Source: Anaerolineaceae bacterium (GTDB taxonomy: Bacteria > Chloroflexota > Anaerolineae > Promineifilales > Promineifilaceae). From it: a stretch of 51,729 bases of DNA. The stretch lies in NCBI GenBank assembly GCA_002699125.1, contig PABI01000132.1:1-51729 (forward strand). Direction: 5' to 3'. The notes beneath the pieces were generated by a model. The model had not been told where the DNA came from and ran no database searches. It saw only the letters and a program-made list of their open reading frames with translations. The translations under genes and the position numbers were made by a program. Position 1 is the first letter of the stretch, and every line of letters begins with the position of its first letter. This document shows, one piece after another, positions 41,746 to 49,610 of the stretch.

Positions 41746-41853
41746 AAGGTTGCTCCACTCTGGGCTGGTTGGGCAATTGGCAAATTAGAACAATTTGCTG
41801 GCTATTCTAAACGGTCAGTAACCCTTTCTGCAAGCTGAATTTTCGACTGGACA

Positions 41854-41914
41854 AGGACTGGCAGTCCTGAGTGCAATTGTCCCCAAATATCGAAAGTTGA
41901 GGACTGCCAGCCCT
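41854..41914. repeat. Paired 15-bp palindromes (BIME-like), copy 2
   Basis: aggactggcagtcct (41854-41868, identical to copy 1) and aggactgccagccct (41900-41914, one mismatch), start to start 46 bp. It lies in the gap between the divergent EAD and IclR genes. Confidence 0.8.
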
Positions 41915-41936
41915 ACGCTCAGCAAAAACCTTGACA

Positions 41937-41964
41937 GTGACAAATGAAGTTTGTCCGGTATAAT
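41937..41964 (+). promoter_or_regulatory. Candidate promoter of the IclR::PNPOx operon
   Basis: GTGACA (41937-41942), 16 bp, perfect TATAAT (41959-41964). A TTGACA at 41931 is also present but 22 bp away. Transcription from here would give a leader of about 120 nt containing the long hairpin at 42000-42082. Confidence 0.6.
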
Positions 41965-41999
41965 GAACGCCTATTTTTTATACTGGACTTAAAATGCGA

Positions 42000-42082
42000 A
42001 TCACGAATATGACGAATGGACGAATTTCACGAATTCTTTTTGCCATTATTCGTCCCATTCGTAAATTCGTGGCATTCGTGAT
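42000..42082. repeat. Long imperfect hairpin in the operon leader
   Basis: Arms of 35 nt (atcacgaatatgacgaatgg... 42000-42034; ...aaattcgtggcattcgtgat 42048-42082) made of tcgtgaat-like units pair with few mismatches across a 13-nt loop. It ends 9 bp before the ATG of the IclR fusion, covering the place where a ribosome would bind. It may be a dispersed repeat captured as a leader structure. Confidence 0.75.
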
Positions 42083-42090
42083 GAAAAACA

Positions 42091-43257
42091 ATGGACTACT
42101 CAAAACAGGTTCCGGCAGCGGAACGGACGTTGAACATTTTGGAAGCCCTAAGCAGCGCGCCAGATGGACTCAGCGCCACAGAGCTGCTGGCACGGCTGGA
42201 TGATGTGTCGCGCAGCGGGTTGTTTGCCCTGCTCAACACGCTCAAGGGGCGCAGCTACATCGAGCAGAGCGACAGCCGGGGTAAGTACCAGCTGGGTCCA
42301 GCGCTGTGGGCGCTGCTGCCGCAAAAATCGCTGGGGCTGGAGCCGCTCATCACCGCCTTTGAAAGTGTGATGACGCAAATTGATCTGCCGGAAACGGCCG
42401 TTCTCCTCTGGCTGGATCGACAAGAAACGGTGCTGCTAGCCCAGCGGGAAGGGGCGCAGCGGGTCCGGGCCGTGTACCGTCTGGGGCAGCGGGACGCGGC
42501 AGAAGCCAGCCCTGGCGGACGATTATTGTTGGCCGGTTTGCCGGATAAAGTGGCGCAGCAAACGGCCGTTTTCAACCAAATTCGTCAGGAAGGTGCCGCC
42601 ACCCAAGAAACGGCCGAAACCAGCGACCTGGCCTGCCCCATTTGCGCCGATGGGGTGCAGCCGGTAGCCGCTTTGCAGGTGAGCCTGCCCACTTTCCGCA
42701 GCCAACCAGAGACAATCGCCAAGCTGAAAAAGCAGGTGCAGCAGGCAGCGGCGCGCATCTCCTTCCGGCTGGGGGCAGCAGTGTACCAGCCCTACGGCTG
42801 GGCCGTTGGCGAACCCATCGGCCCCAACCGCGCCCTGAGCCAGGCGGAAATCGAGCAATTTTTACAGGGGCCGTGGAGCGCCCGCCTGGCCTGTGTGCGC
42901 GCCGACGGCACGCCGCACGTTTTGCCGCTGTGGTATGAATGGGACGGCCGTTCCTTTTGGCTGGCGGCGTCACCGGGGGCGCAATGGAAGCATGTGGTAG
43001 CTGAAACCGGGCACGTCTCCCTCACCATTGATGAGCCGTGGCCGCCCCTGCGCCGCGCTTTTGTAGTTGGTCAGGCCAAGGTGGTGGATGCACCAGCAGT
43101 ACCCGGCGGACTGGCCGGACTGCGCCAGCGGCTGGCAGTGCGCTACCTGGGTCAGGGTGCAGGGCAGCAGCCGGAACTGTGCCAGACCGACGGCTGGCAC
43201 GCGGTGCAAATCACGCCGCAGCGCATCAGCGGCCAACAAGGATTGGGCCGGGCATGA
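42091..43257 (+). CDS. IclR-type regulator fused to a PNPOx/FDOR flavin-binding domain
   Basis: A 388-residue fusion. Residues 1-75 form an IclR winged helix (AAERTLNILEALSSAPDGLS; LLNTLKGRSYIEQ). Residues 80-240 form the IclR ligand domain (GGRLLLAGLPDK; LACPICADGVQPVAALQVSL). Residues 255-380 form a split-barrel domain of the pyridoxamine-phosphate-oxidase/F420-dependent reductase group (WSARLACVRADGTPHVLPLW; YEWDGRSFWLAASPGAQWKH; RAFVVGQAKVVD). The combination suggests a regulator that senses a flavin, F420 or redox state directly. The stop overlaps the transporter ATPase start by ATGA. Five genes in one direction follow, ending in cofC, consistent with local control. A free ribosome site is not evident, since the long hairpin precedes the ATG. 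Confidence 0.85.
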   Translation: MDYSKQVPAAERTLNILEALSSAPDGLSATELLARLDDVSRSGLFALLNTLKGRSYIEQSDSRGKYQLGPALWALLPQKSLGLEPLITAFESVMTQIDLPETAVLLWLDRQETVLLAQREGAQRVRAVYRLGQRDAAEASPGGRLLLAGLPDKVAQQTAVFNQIRQEGAATQETAETSDLACPICADGVQPVAALQVSLPTFRSQPETIAKLKKQVQQAAARISFRLGAAVYQPYGWAVGEPIGPNRALSQAEIEQFLQGPWSARLACVRADGTPHVLPLWYEWDGRSFWLAASPGAQWKHVVAETGHVSLTIDEPWPPLRRAFVVGQAKVVDAPAVPGGLAGLRQRLAVRYLGQGAGQQPELCQTDGWHAVQITPQRISGQQGLGRA

Positions 43258-44015
43258 CATCTCTAGATATCCGGGTACAGCAGGTGAGCCATCGCTACGC
43301 TGCCACGCACGCGCTGCAGAACATCGACCTGCACATCCAGCCGGGCGAATTTGTGAGTTTGGTCGGCGTCAGCGGCTGCGGCAAATCGACCTTGATGCGA
43401 CTCATTGCCGGACTGCAAACGCCTACGCAAGGCATTATCTGGCTCGATGGGCAGCCGCCGGAAGCGGCCCGCGCCGCCAAGCAAATTGGCTGGATGGCCC
43501 AGCAGGCGGCGCTGCTGCCCTGGCGCACCGTGCTGGAAAACGTGACATTGGCACAGAAAATTAATCGGCAAATTGGGAAAAACGATACATCTAGCCCAGA
43601 AGATTTGCTTAAAATGGTCGGCCTGACTGAGTTTGCCGATGCTTACCCGCTTACGTTGTCTGGCGGGATGCAGCAGCGAGCGGCGCTGGCGCGAACGCTG
43701 GCCACGGGTGCGGCCGTTTGGCTGATGGATGAGCCGTTTGCCGCCCTCGATGAGCTGACGCGGGAGCTGCTGGCGGGGGAACTGCTGCACCTGTGGCACC
43801 AGTTTCGCCCCACGGTGCTATGGATTACCCACAATTTACATGAAGCCATTCGCCTGTCGGATCGCGTTGTAGTGTTGACGCCACGCCCCGGCACCATTGC
43901 GGGCAAATTGACTGTGCCCTTGCCTCGTCCTCGCGATGATACCAGCATGGAATTCCAGGAACTGTTGCGACAGGCGCGAGCCCTGCTGCGCCGGGAGCGA
44001 GTTCATGACCAGTAA
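43254..44015 (+). CDS. ABC transporter ATPase, SsuB/TauB type
   Basis: A 253-residue nucleotide-binding subunit. Walker A GVSGCGKSTLMRL, Q-loop block IGWMAQQAALLPWRTVLENV, signature LSGGMQQRAALARTLA, Walker B VWLMDEPFAALDELTRE, H-loop TVLWITHNLHEAI. The pattern (LLPWRT, TRELL) is that of the nitrate/sulfonate/taurine/hydroxymethylpyrimidine importer family. The ATG at 43254 overlaps the stop of the regulator gene; longer frames upstream are inside the regulator. It works with the permease and lipoprotein genes that follow. Confidence 0.93.
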   Translation: MTSLDIRVQQVSHRYAATHALQNIDLHIQPGEFVSLVGVSGCGKSTLMRLIAGLQTPTQGIIWLDGQPPEAARAAKQIGWMAQQAALLPWRTVLENVTLAQKINRQIGKNDTSSPEDLLKMVGLTEFADAYPLTLSGGMQQRAALARTLATGAAVWLMDEPFAALDELTRELLAGELLHLWHQFRPTVLWITHNLHEAIRLSDRVVVLTPRPGTIAGKLTVPLPRPRDDTSMEFQELLRQARALLRRERVHDQ

Positions 44016-44802
44016 CAAAATTGCCAACGAACTGAGATTACCACAACGCACAACCCATCGTAACCGCAGTTTAGAGCGGTGGTCGGGGGTGGCACTGCTG
44101 ATAGGCACATTTTTATTATGGGAAACGGCCGTACGCCTCAGCAACACCCCCGCCTATTTGTTTCCGGCACCAACGGCCGTATTCAGCTACCTGTTTTTTC
44201 ACCTAAACGATTTGCTGCTGGCCGGCGGGGTGACGCTGCTGGAAGCAGTGGCGGGACTGGTTTTGGGAACGGCCGTTGGCCTGGCGCTGGCCGTCCTGAT
44301 TACCTTTTGGCAGCAGCTGGAGCAGGGCGTCATGTCTCTGGCCATTCTCATCAAATCGACGCCGATCATTGCCATTGCGCCAATTTTGACCATCTGGTTG
44401 GGCTTTGGTCCTGCGCCCAAGGTGATTGTGACGGCGCTGCTCACCTTTTTCCCAGTGCTGATCAACGCGCTTACTGGCTTTCGTTCGGTGGATGGCGCGC
44501 TGCTGGATTGGCTGCGTTCGCTCAACGCCACCCCACAGGAGATTTTCATGCAGGCGCGGTGGCCGGGAGCACGGCCGTATCTGTTCGCTGCGCTGCGGGT
44601 CGTCGGGCCATTGGCGCTAATCGGCGCAGTGGTGGCCGAGTGGATGGGTGCGTCCAGCGGTCTGGGGCGTGCCATGTGGCTGGCCTACACTAATTTGAAC
44701 ATGCCTGCCCTGTTTGCTGCCGTGTTTATCTTGACCGGGTTGAGTACGGCCGTTTACCAAACCATCGTCTGGCTGGAAAAACGATTGCTATTTTGGGAAT
44801 GA
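44005..44802 (+). CDS. ABC transporter permease, SsuC/ThiX type
   Basis: A 265-residue inner-membrane subunit with six helices, the first at residues 28-45 (GVALLIGTFLLWETAVRL). The coupling-helix region EAA motif reads LRSLNATPQEIFMQARWPGA, where it contacts the ATPase. The ATG at 44005 lies inside the end of the ATPase gene (11-bp overlap), so the genes are coupled. Five octamers fall in this one gene (44125, 44173, 44269 and others), the densest patch in the window. The permease belongs to the same importer type as the ATPase. Confidence 0.92.
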   Translation: MTSNKIANELRLPQRTTHRNRSLERWSGVALLIGTFLLWETAVRLSNTPAYLFPAPTAVFSYLFFHLNDLLLAGGVTLLEAVAGLVLGTAVGLALAVLITFWQQLEQGVMSLAILIKSTPIIAIAPILTIWLGFGPAPKVIVTALLTFFPVLINALTGFRSVDGALLDWLRSLNATPQEIFMQARWPGARPYLFAALRVVGPLALIGAVVAEWMGASSGLGRAMWLAYTNLNMPALFAAVFILTGLSTAVYQTIVWLEKRLLFWE

Positions 44803-44838
44803 TTTTTCAGTAGCTGCGCTTTCTTAGCGCACAACAAC

Positions 44839-44854
44839 GAGGATTGGAATCCTC
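44839..44854. repeat. Small palindrome gaggatt-gg-aatcctc
   Basis: Seven-bp arms and a 2-nt loop, 37 bp after the permease stop and before the lipoprotein's ribosome site. It may reduce or stabilise downstream message; the wider gaggattggaatcctcggct form is a frequent dispersed unit. Confidence 0.6.
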
Positions 44855-44880
44855 GGCTACAATTTTTGGGAGAACTTACG

Positions 44881-45849
44881 TTGAAATCAATTCGCTTCTT
44901 GTTTTTTTTGCTCTTCCTATTGCCCCTTTTGGCATGTCAAGTTGATCAGCCAAACTCACTACGCGAAATGACGTTTATGGCCGGCTTTCGGCCGCAGGCC
45001 AATTTGCCGTTTGTCGGTGCGTACGTGGCTCAGGAAAAAGGCTTTTTTGCCGAGGAAGGTTTGTCAGTAACGATTGAGCATTCAGCCGGTGGCGGTGAGC
45101 ATCTCCAGCTTTTGGCCGCCGGTGAGGTGCAGGTGACGACGCAGGATGCGGCCGTTCTGCTGCAGCGTCGCGCCGATCCTGGTTTGCCCCTCGTTTCCAT
45201 TGGACTGATTGGCCAGCGTGGGCAGCAAGCATTTGTCGCTTTGGCCGACAGCGGCCTCACCTCCCCTGCCGATTGGGCCGGGCACAGCGTCGGCTTCAAG
45301 GGCACCCCACCACCCGACCTGTTTGCCATCCTGGCTGCCAACGGCCTGACGGAAAATGATGTCGAGCTGGTTAATGTCGGCTTTGATCCACGCACGCTGA
45401 CAGAAGGATTGGTAGATGTTTACCCCGTCTTCAAATCTAACGAGCCAAATCTGATTCGTGGCTGGGGTTTTGACCTCGTGCAGTGGGAGGCGGCCGATTA
45501 TGATGTGCCCACGCTGGGCCTGACTTACGTGACAACCGAAGCGCTGATCGAATCAGACCCGGGGCTGCTGCAAAGTTTTATGACAGCAGTCCTGCGCGGC
45601 ATTGAGTATGCGCAAGACAATCCCGATGAAGCCGTTGAAGTTGTGCTGCAATACACTGGGGACGATGCGGATGCCGACCACATGCGCTTCATGCTGGACA
45701 GTGAACTGGCTGACGCCGCCTCACCTAACGGCATTGGCTGGCAAACGGAGGCACAATGGCAGGCGTTGGCCGAAATGCTGCAAACCTACGAATCATTGCC
45801 GGAAGATGTGGATGTAACGGCCGCTTTCACCACACAGTTTTTGCCCTGA
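44881..45849 (+). CDS. ABC transporter solute-binding lipoprotein, NMT1/THI5-like
   Basis: A 322-residue binding protein. The signal peptide ends with the lipobox LLPLLACQ. The mature part begins TFMAGFRPQANLPFVGAYVA and has AAGEVQVTTQDAAVLLQRRA, AGHSVGFKGTPPPDLFAIL and ESDPGLLQSFMTAVLRG, the pattern of ThiY/SsuA-like proteins that bind hydroxymethylpyrimidine-type or sulfonate ligands. The TTG at 44881 is taken as start because ggagaa lies 8 bp upstream and the next residues form the signal peptide. It completes the importer with the two preceding genes. Ligand specificity cannot be read from the sequence. Confidence 0.88.
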   Translation: MKSIRFLFFLLFLLPLLACQVDQPNSLREMTFMAGFRPQANLPFVGAYVAQEKGFFAEEGLSVTIEHSAGGGEHLQLLAAGEVQVTTQDAAVLLQRRADPGLPLVSIGLIGQRGQQAFVALADSGLTSPADWAGHSVGFKGTPPPDLFAILAANGLTENDVELVNVGFDPRTLTEGLVDVYPVFKSNEPNLIRGWGFDLVQWEAADYDVPTLGLTYVTTEALIESDPGLLQSFMTAVLRGIEYAQDNPDEAVEVVLQYTGDDADADHMRFMLDSELADAASPNGIGWQTEAQWQALAEMLQTYESLPEDVDVTAAFTTQFLP

Positions 45850-45854
45850 CCACA

Positions 45855-46475
45855 ATGAACCTCTGGACCATCCTTCCGGTTAAATCGCTGCATCAGACCA
45901 AATCCCGGCTGGCTTCCATTTTGCCGCCAGATGAGCGGGCCAAGCTGACGCTGCACCTATTGGAACGCACGTTGGACTTGTTGCAAACAGTGCCGCTGAT
46001 TACAGAAACGGCCGTTATCACCCAGGACCCTATCGTGGCCAACATGGCAGCCGCTTTTGACTGCCGCTGGTCTGCGGAGCCAGTCGGCAGCGGCCTAAAC
46101 GGTGCTGTCAACATTGGCGTGGCTCTGGCAGCCGCTGAAGGAGCCACCCATTGCCTCATTTTGCCTTCGGATTTGCCATTTCTGGCGGGGAACGAGTTGG
46201 CAGAATTGGTGATGCTGGCAGAAGCAACCGATTCCCACCCCACCGTAATTTTGTGCGGCGATCAGCAGAAGCAGGGCACCAACAGCATGATTTTGCCAAC
46301 AGGATTGGGGTTTCGGTTTTGGTACGGCCGTAACAGCTTTCACCGCCATCAACAAGAAGCTGCCCGCCTGGGATTGGCGTGCCAGATTGTCCAACTGCCC
46401 AGCCTGCAATTTGATCTAGACACAGAGCAAGACTACAATCTCTACGCGAAGAAAAACGAATATATCCCCTGTTAA
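45855..46475 (+). CDS. cofC: CofC/FbiD-like phospholactate (PEP) guanylyltransferase
   Basis: A 206-residue nucleotidyltransferase for coenzyme F420 synthesis: it joins GTP with 2-phospholactate or phosphoenolpyruvate to give the activated side-chain donor. Marks are the N-terminal WTILPVKSLHQTKSRLASIL (nucleotide loop with Lys), the acidic LILPSDLPFLAGNEL and the C-terminal FDLDTEQDYNLY. Length equals that of archaeal CofC. It begins 5 bp after the stop of the binding-protein gene, so it is part of the IclR::PNPOx operon. Other F420 genes (cofD, cofE, cofGH) are not in the window. MobA-like enzymes are less likely because of the PSDLPF and FDLDTEQD blocks. Confidence 0.87.
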   Translation: MNLWTILPVKSLHQTKSRLASILPPDERAKLTLHLLERTLDLLQTVPLITETAVITQDPIVANMAAAFDCRWSAEPVGSGLNGAVNIGVALAAAEGATHCLILPSDLPFLAGNELAELVMLAEATDSHPTVILCGDQQKQGTNSMILPTGLGFRFWYGRNSFHRHQQEAARLGLACQIVQLPSLQFDLDTEQDYNLYAKKNEYIPC

Positions 46476-46567
46476 GTGTTGAATTCTACTAAAATTGAGA
46501 TAACGTTTATGTTGTCATTTTCGCGTTGCTTCACACGATAACTTTTGATGTAACTGAGGAAAAAACT

Positions 46568-46795
46568 ATGAAATGTTCCGTATGCAAAGGGACGATGGTG
46601 CAAGAAACCACTACCTATAAAACAGAAATTGACGGTGAAGAGATCATGATTGAGGACGTACCCATTTGGGTTTGTGAGCAGTGTGATTCTTCATTTTTAG
46701 ATGATGATGTAATTGAAGCCATTGAAGACATGCTGGCCAGCCTGGAAAAGGGATTGGGTGGGGATGAGCCGCCGGAAGAGATTGAACTCGATTGA
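46568..46795 (+). CDS. YgiT-type zinc-finger protein
   Basis: A 75-residue protein with two CxxC pairs, MKCSVC (Cys3, Cys6) and WVCEQC (Cys36, Cys39), with a short beta segment between, as in the N-terminal zinc-binding domain of MqsA-like antitoxins. The tail after residue 45 is acidic (DDVIEAIEDMLASLEKGLGG) and lacks the helix-turn-helix of full MqsA. YgiT-type genes are often next to a DUF4258 or MqsR-like toxin; none is found on either side. The ATG chosen has tgaggaaaa upstream. It may be an orphan antitoxin-like or a regulatory zinc protein. Confidence 0.85.
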   Translation: MKCSVCKGTMVQETTTYKTEIDGEEIMIEDVPIWVCEQCDSSFLDDDVIEAIEDMLASLEKGLGGDEPPEEIELD

Positions 46796-46886
46796 TTTTT
46801 TTGCAACACAGCACCGCCATATTTCGTAAAAAAGAGTAGTTTTTGCATTCTAGGCCCTGCATGTGGGGGCACAAAAGGAGCGAATT

Positions 46887-48593
46887 ATGTGGCGCAAATT
46901 GATACTAACGCTTGTTGTTCTGGGTGCACTGTTGTTTTCTGTGCCTCGTGCTTTGGCTCAAGAAAAATCATACAGCGCCGAGCGATTTGATGTTGATATT
47001 GTTGTACAAAACGATGGTTCGCTGCTAGTCACAGAAACCGTTGCGTTTACCTTTGTCGGCGAACCGTTTACCTTTGTTTTTCGGGAACTGCCCACAGACC
47101 GAACCGACGGCATTGAAATTTTAGAAGCGTCGGTAGACGGCCGACCCTACCCCCAAGGCACCAACGCCGGACAGGTTGAAATTGAGAATGGTGGTGACAT
47201 TCGCGTCACCTGGCACATGGAGCCAACGGCCAACACCACCCGCACCTTCGTCCTGAACTACCAGGTTTTGGGCGTGGTCCAACAATCTGGCGGTGTTGAT
47301 TTGCTGCGTTACCAAGCGCTGCCAGATGAGTTTGAATACAGCATCGACAGCAGCACAATCACGGTGCGCTATCCAAGTTCAGCCAATTTGCAGGCTGCGC
47401 CCACCGTCACCACCGGTGGTTTTCAAGCTGAGCGCAGCGGCAACGTTGAAACGTTCACCCAGCAAAACATCAATCCCGACGAGACGTTTGTGTTCGAGAT
47501 GGCCTTTGAGGCGGGCAGCCTCATTTCAGCCCCGCCTGCCTGGCAGTCACGTCAGGCGGAGCAGCGGGCGCTGGCTCCCGTTTGGATTGGTATCGGCGTC
47601 GTCATCATTTTAGCCGGGACTGTTGGTGCATTCTGGATTTGGCGCACCCACCAACCGCAAACCGTTATGCAAATGGCCAAGGGAACGGCCGTTCATTACG
47701 AACCGCCCAACGATTTACCGCCAGCCATCGCCGGCGTACTCAACGGCAGTGGGGCCAGCCCCAGCTGGTCCAATGCTTTGGCCACCCTCTTTGATCTGGC
47801 TGACCGTGGCATTCTCAGCATTGAAGAAATCGAAGATAAAAAATGGTACCAAAGCCGGAATTTCGACATCGTTCTGCAAAAGGAGCCGGATAATTTACGG
47901 CCGCATGAAGAAGGCCTGCTTGATTTGCTGTTTGAGAAAAAACAGGGACGGCAGACGGCCGTTAAACTATCCAAGCTAAACAATGTGGTCACCGGCAAGC
48001 AGTGGAAAAAGTTCACCGAGCCGCTTGAAGCGGAGATCAAAGCAGCCGGTTACATCGACCAGGCGCGCAAAACGCGGCGACAATGGGTCATTGGCGGCAG
48101 CATTTTCATTTTTGTGCTTGGTATGTTGGCTCTGGTTGGCACACCGCTGGTGCTAGACAGCATGTTTGGCGCGTGGCCACTGGCTGTGGCTTTTGCTCTG
48201 TTCATTGTGTTTGTCATGTTGATTGGTGTAGGCAGCAGCCTGACCATCCTGACAGATGAAGCCAAAATGATGGCCGATGAATGGCAAAGTTTTTATCAGT
48301 ACCTGAAGGATGTAACCCGCCGGAAAGCGGCCGTTGGCGAGACAAATATGTTTAACCGGTTCCTGCCCTACGCCGCCAGCTATGGCTTGCTGCACCAGTG
48401 GGCCAAATTCTTCCAAAAGGAAGGCTGGACAGAACTGCCGCCATACTTCCACGCCCTCAGCCGCTCCGGCGAAGAAAATATGGCCGCTTTTGTCGCCATG
48501 GCGGGAACCTCTTCCTCTTCAGGCGGCAGTGCGGCCGGCGCAGGGGCTGCCGGAGCTGGCGCGGCCGGTGGCGGAGCCAGTGGCGCAGGCTAA
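46887..48593 (+). CDS. DUF2207-type predicted membrane protein
   Basis: A 568-residue protein. Residues 1-25 are a signal peptide (LILTLVVLGALLFSVPRALA). The outer domain begins with the DUF2207 block YSAERFDVDIVVQNDGSLLV and FVFRELPTDRTDGIEI. A membrane helix lies near 240 (IGIGVVIILAGTVGAFWIW), a cytoplasmic part with a WSNALATLFDLADRGILSIE winged-helix-like segment follows, then two more helices (about 400-445) and a Gly/Ala-rich tail (GAGAAGAGAAGGGASGAG) in place of the usual Gly/Ser tail. The role of the family is unknown; it is often linked with envelope functions. The start has aaaaggagcg upstream. It stands alone before the exporter genes. Confidence 0.87.
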   Translation: MWRKLILTLVVLGALLFSVPRALAQEKSYSAERFDVDIVVQNDGSLLVTETVAFTFVGEPFTFVFRELPTDRTDGIEILEASVDGRPYPQGTNAGQVEIENGGDIRVTWHMEPTANTTRTFVLNYQVLGVVQQSGGVDLLRYQALPDEFEYSIDSSTITVRYPSSANLQAAPTVTTGGFQAERSGNVETFTQQNINPDETFVFEMAFEAGSLISAPPAWQSRQAEQRALAPVWIGIGVVIILAGTVGAFWIWRTHQPQTVMQMAKGTAVHYEPPNDLPPAIAGVLNGSGASPSWSNALATLFDLADRGILSIEEIEDKKWYQSRNFDIVLQKEPDNLRPHEEGLLDLLFEKKQGRQTAVKLSKLNNVVTGKQWKKFTEPLEAEIKAAGYIDQARKTRRQWVIGGSIFIFVLGMLALVGTPLVLDSMFGAWPLAVAFALFIVFVMLIGVGSSLTILTDEAKMMADEWQSFYQYLKDVTRRKAAVGETNMFNRFLPYAASYGLLHQWAKFFQKEGWTELPPYFHALSRSGEENMAAFVAMAGTSSSSGGSAAGAGAAGAGAAGGGASGAG

Positions 48594-48701
48594 TCAGCTG
48601 TGGGGGGAAATTCACCGCACTGAAACGCTGATAAAAATCTCGCGTATTGTAATCAGTTGATCTCACATAAAAAGGCTAATTGATTAACCAAAGGAAACCT
48701 A

Positions 48702-49610
48702 ATGGAAGCTGTTGTTATAGAAAATGTCAGCAAACAGTTTGGTAACAATCAAGCTGTTGCCAATGTAAGTTTTAAAGTTCAGGCTGGTGAAATTTTTGGC
48801 CTGTTGGGGCCCAATGGTGCTGGAAAAACAACAACAATCCGCATGATGCTAGACATCCTTCGCCCTGACAGTGGCACCATCACGGTCTTTGACGGGCCGA
48901 TGAACGAAGCGAAGAAAAACCGAATCGGCTATCTACCAGAAGAACGCGGACTTTATGCTGATGTTAAGCTGTGGGATGTTATCTTATACTTGGCTTCACT
49001 AAAAGGAATGTCACACCAGGCAGCCGCTAACACAGCCGAAGATTATCTCCAACGCCTGGACCTCTGGGAACATAAAGACAAAAAGCTGAATGCCCTCAGT
49101 CGGGGGATGCATCAAAAGGCTCAATTCATAGTTACCGTCATGCATGATCCCGACCTGATTATTGTAGATGAGCCCTTTTCCGGTCTTGATCCTGTGAACA
49201 CAGAATTGATCCGCGACATCATACTCGATTTACGGCAAAAGGGTAAAGCGATTATCATGTCTACGCATCAGATGCATCAGGTAGAAGCAATGTGTGATCG
49301 CATCGTCCTTATTCATGATGGGCGAGCCATCTTAGAGGGTCCGGTTAACCAGGTGCGTCGCCAATTTGCCGGTAATACCATAGAGGTCAATGGTGATGGC
49401 GATTTTGCTGGACTGCCTCAAGTACAACATGCGGAACAGAAAAATGGTGTCTGGCGCTTAACGCTTTCCTCGGAAACAACGCCGCAAGCCTTCTTGCGCA
49501 CCCTGGCCATCCAGGAAGATCTACAGCTTGAGCACTACTCTGTCGCTTTGCCCAGCCTGCATGAAATATTTATTCACGCCGTTGAACAACAGCGAGGCAA
49601 AGATGTCTAA
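48702..49610 (+). CDS. ABC exporter ATPase, NatA type
   Basis: A 302-residue nucleotide-binding subunit: Walker A GLLGPNGAGKTTTIRMM, Q-loop region IGYLPEERGLYADVKLWDVI, a degenerate signature LSRGMHQKAQFIV (LSRGM in place of LSGGQ), Walker B LIIVDEPFSGLDPVNTE, and H-loop TH in IIMSTHQMHQV. The YLPEERGLY block is typical of NatA-like ATPases, which work with NatB-type permeases in sodium or drug export. The gene overlaps the next by 8 bp. This and the following gene start are nearly free of ACGGCCGT. Confidence 0.92.
   Translation: MEAVVIENVSKQFGNNQAVANVSFKVQAGEIFGLLGPNGAGKTTTIRMMLDILRPDSGTITVFDGPMNEAKKNRIGYLPEERGLYADVKLWDVILYLASLKGMSHQAAANTAEDYLQRLDLWEHKDKKLNALSRGMHQKAQFIVTVMHDPDLIIVDEPFSGLDPVNTELIRDIILDLRQKGKAIIMSTHQMHQVEAMCDRIVLIHDGRAILEGPVNQVRRQFAGNTIEVNGDGDFAGLPQVQHAEQKNGVWRLTLSSETTPQAFLRTLAIQEDLQLEHYSVALPSLHEIFIHAVEQQRGKDV

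Noticed and set aside
41994..42203. 70-codon frame through the long hairpin (MRITNMTNGRISRI...)
   Set aside because: The first half is translated dispersed repeat and the rest is an out-of-frame reading of the IclR gene.
46568..46795. Toxin-antitoxin pair
   Set aside because: Only the zinc-finger half is present; no toxin ORF lies next to it.
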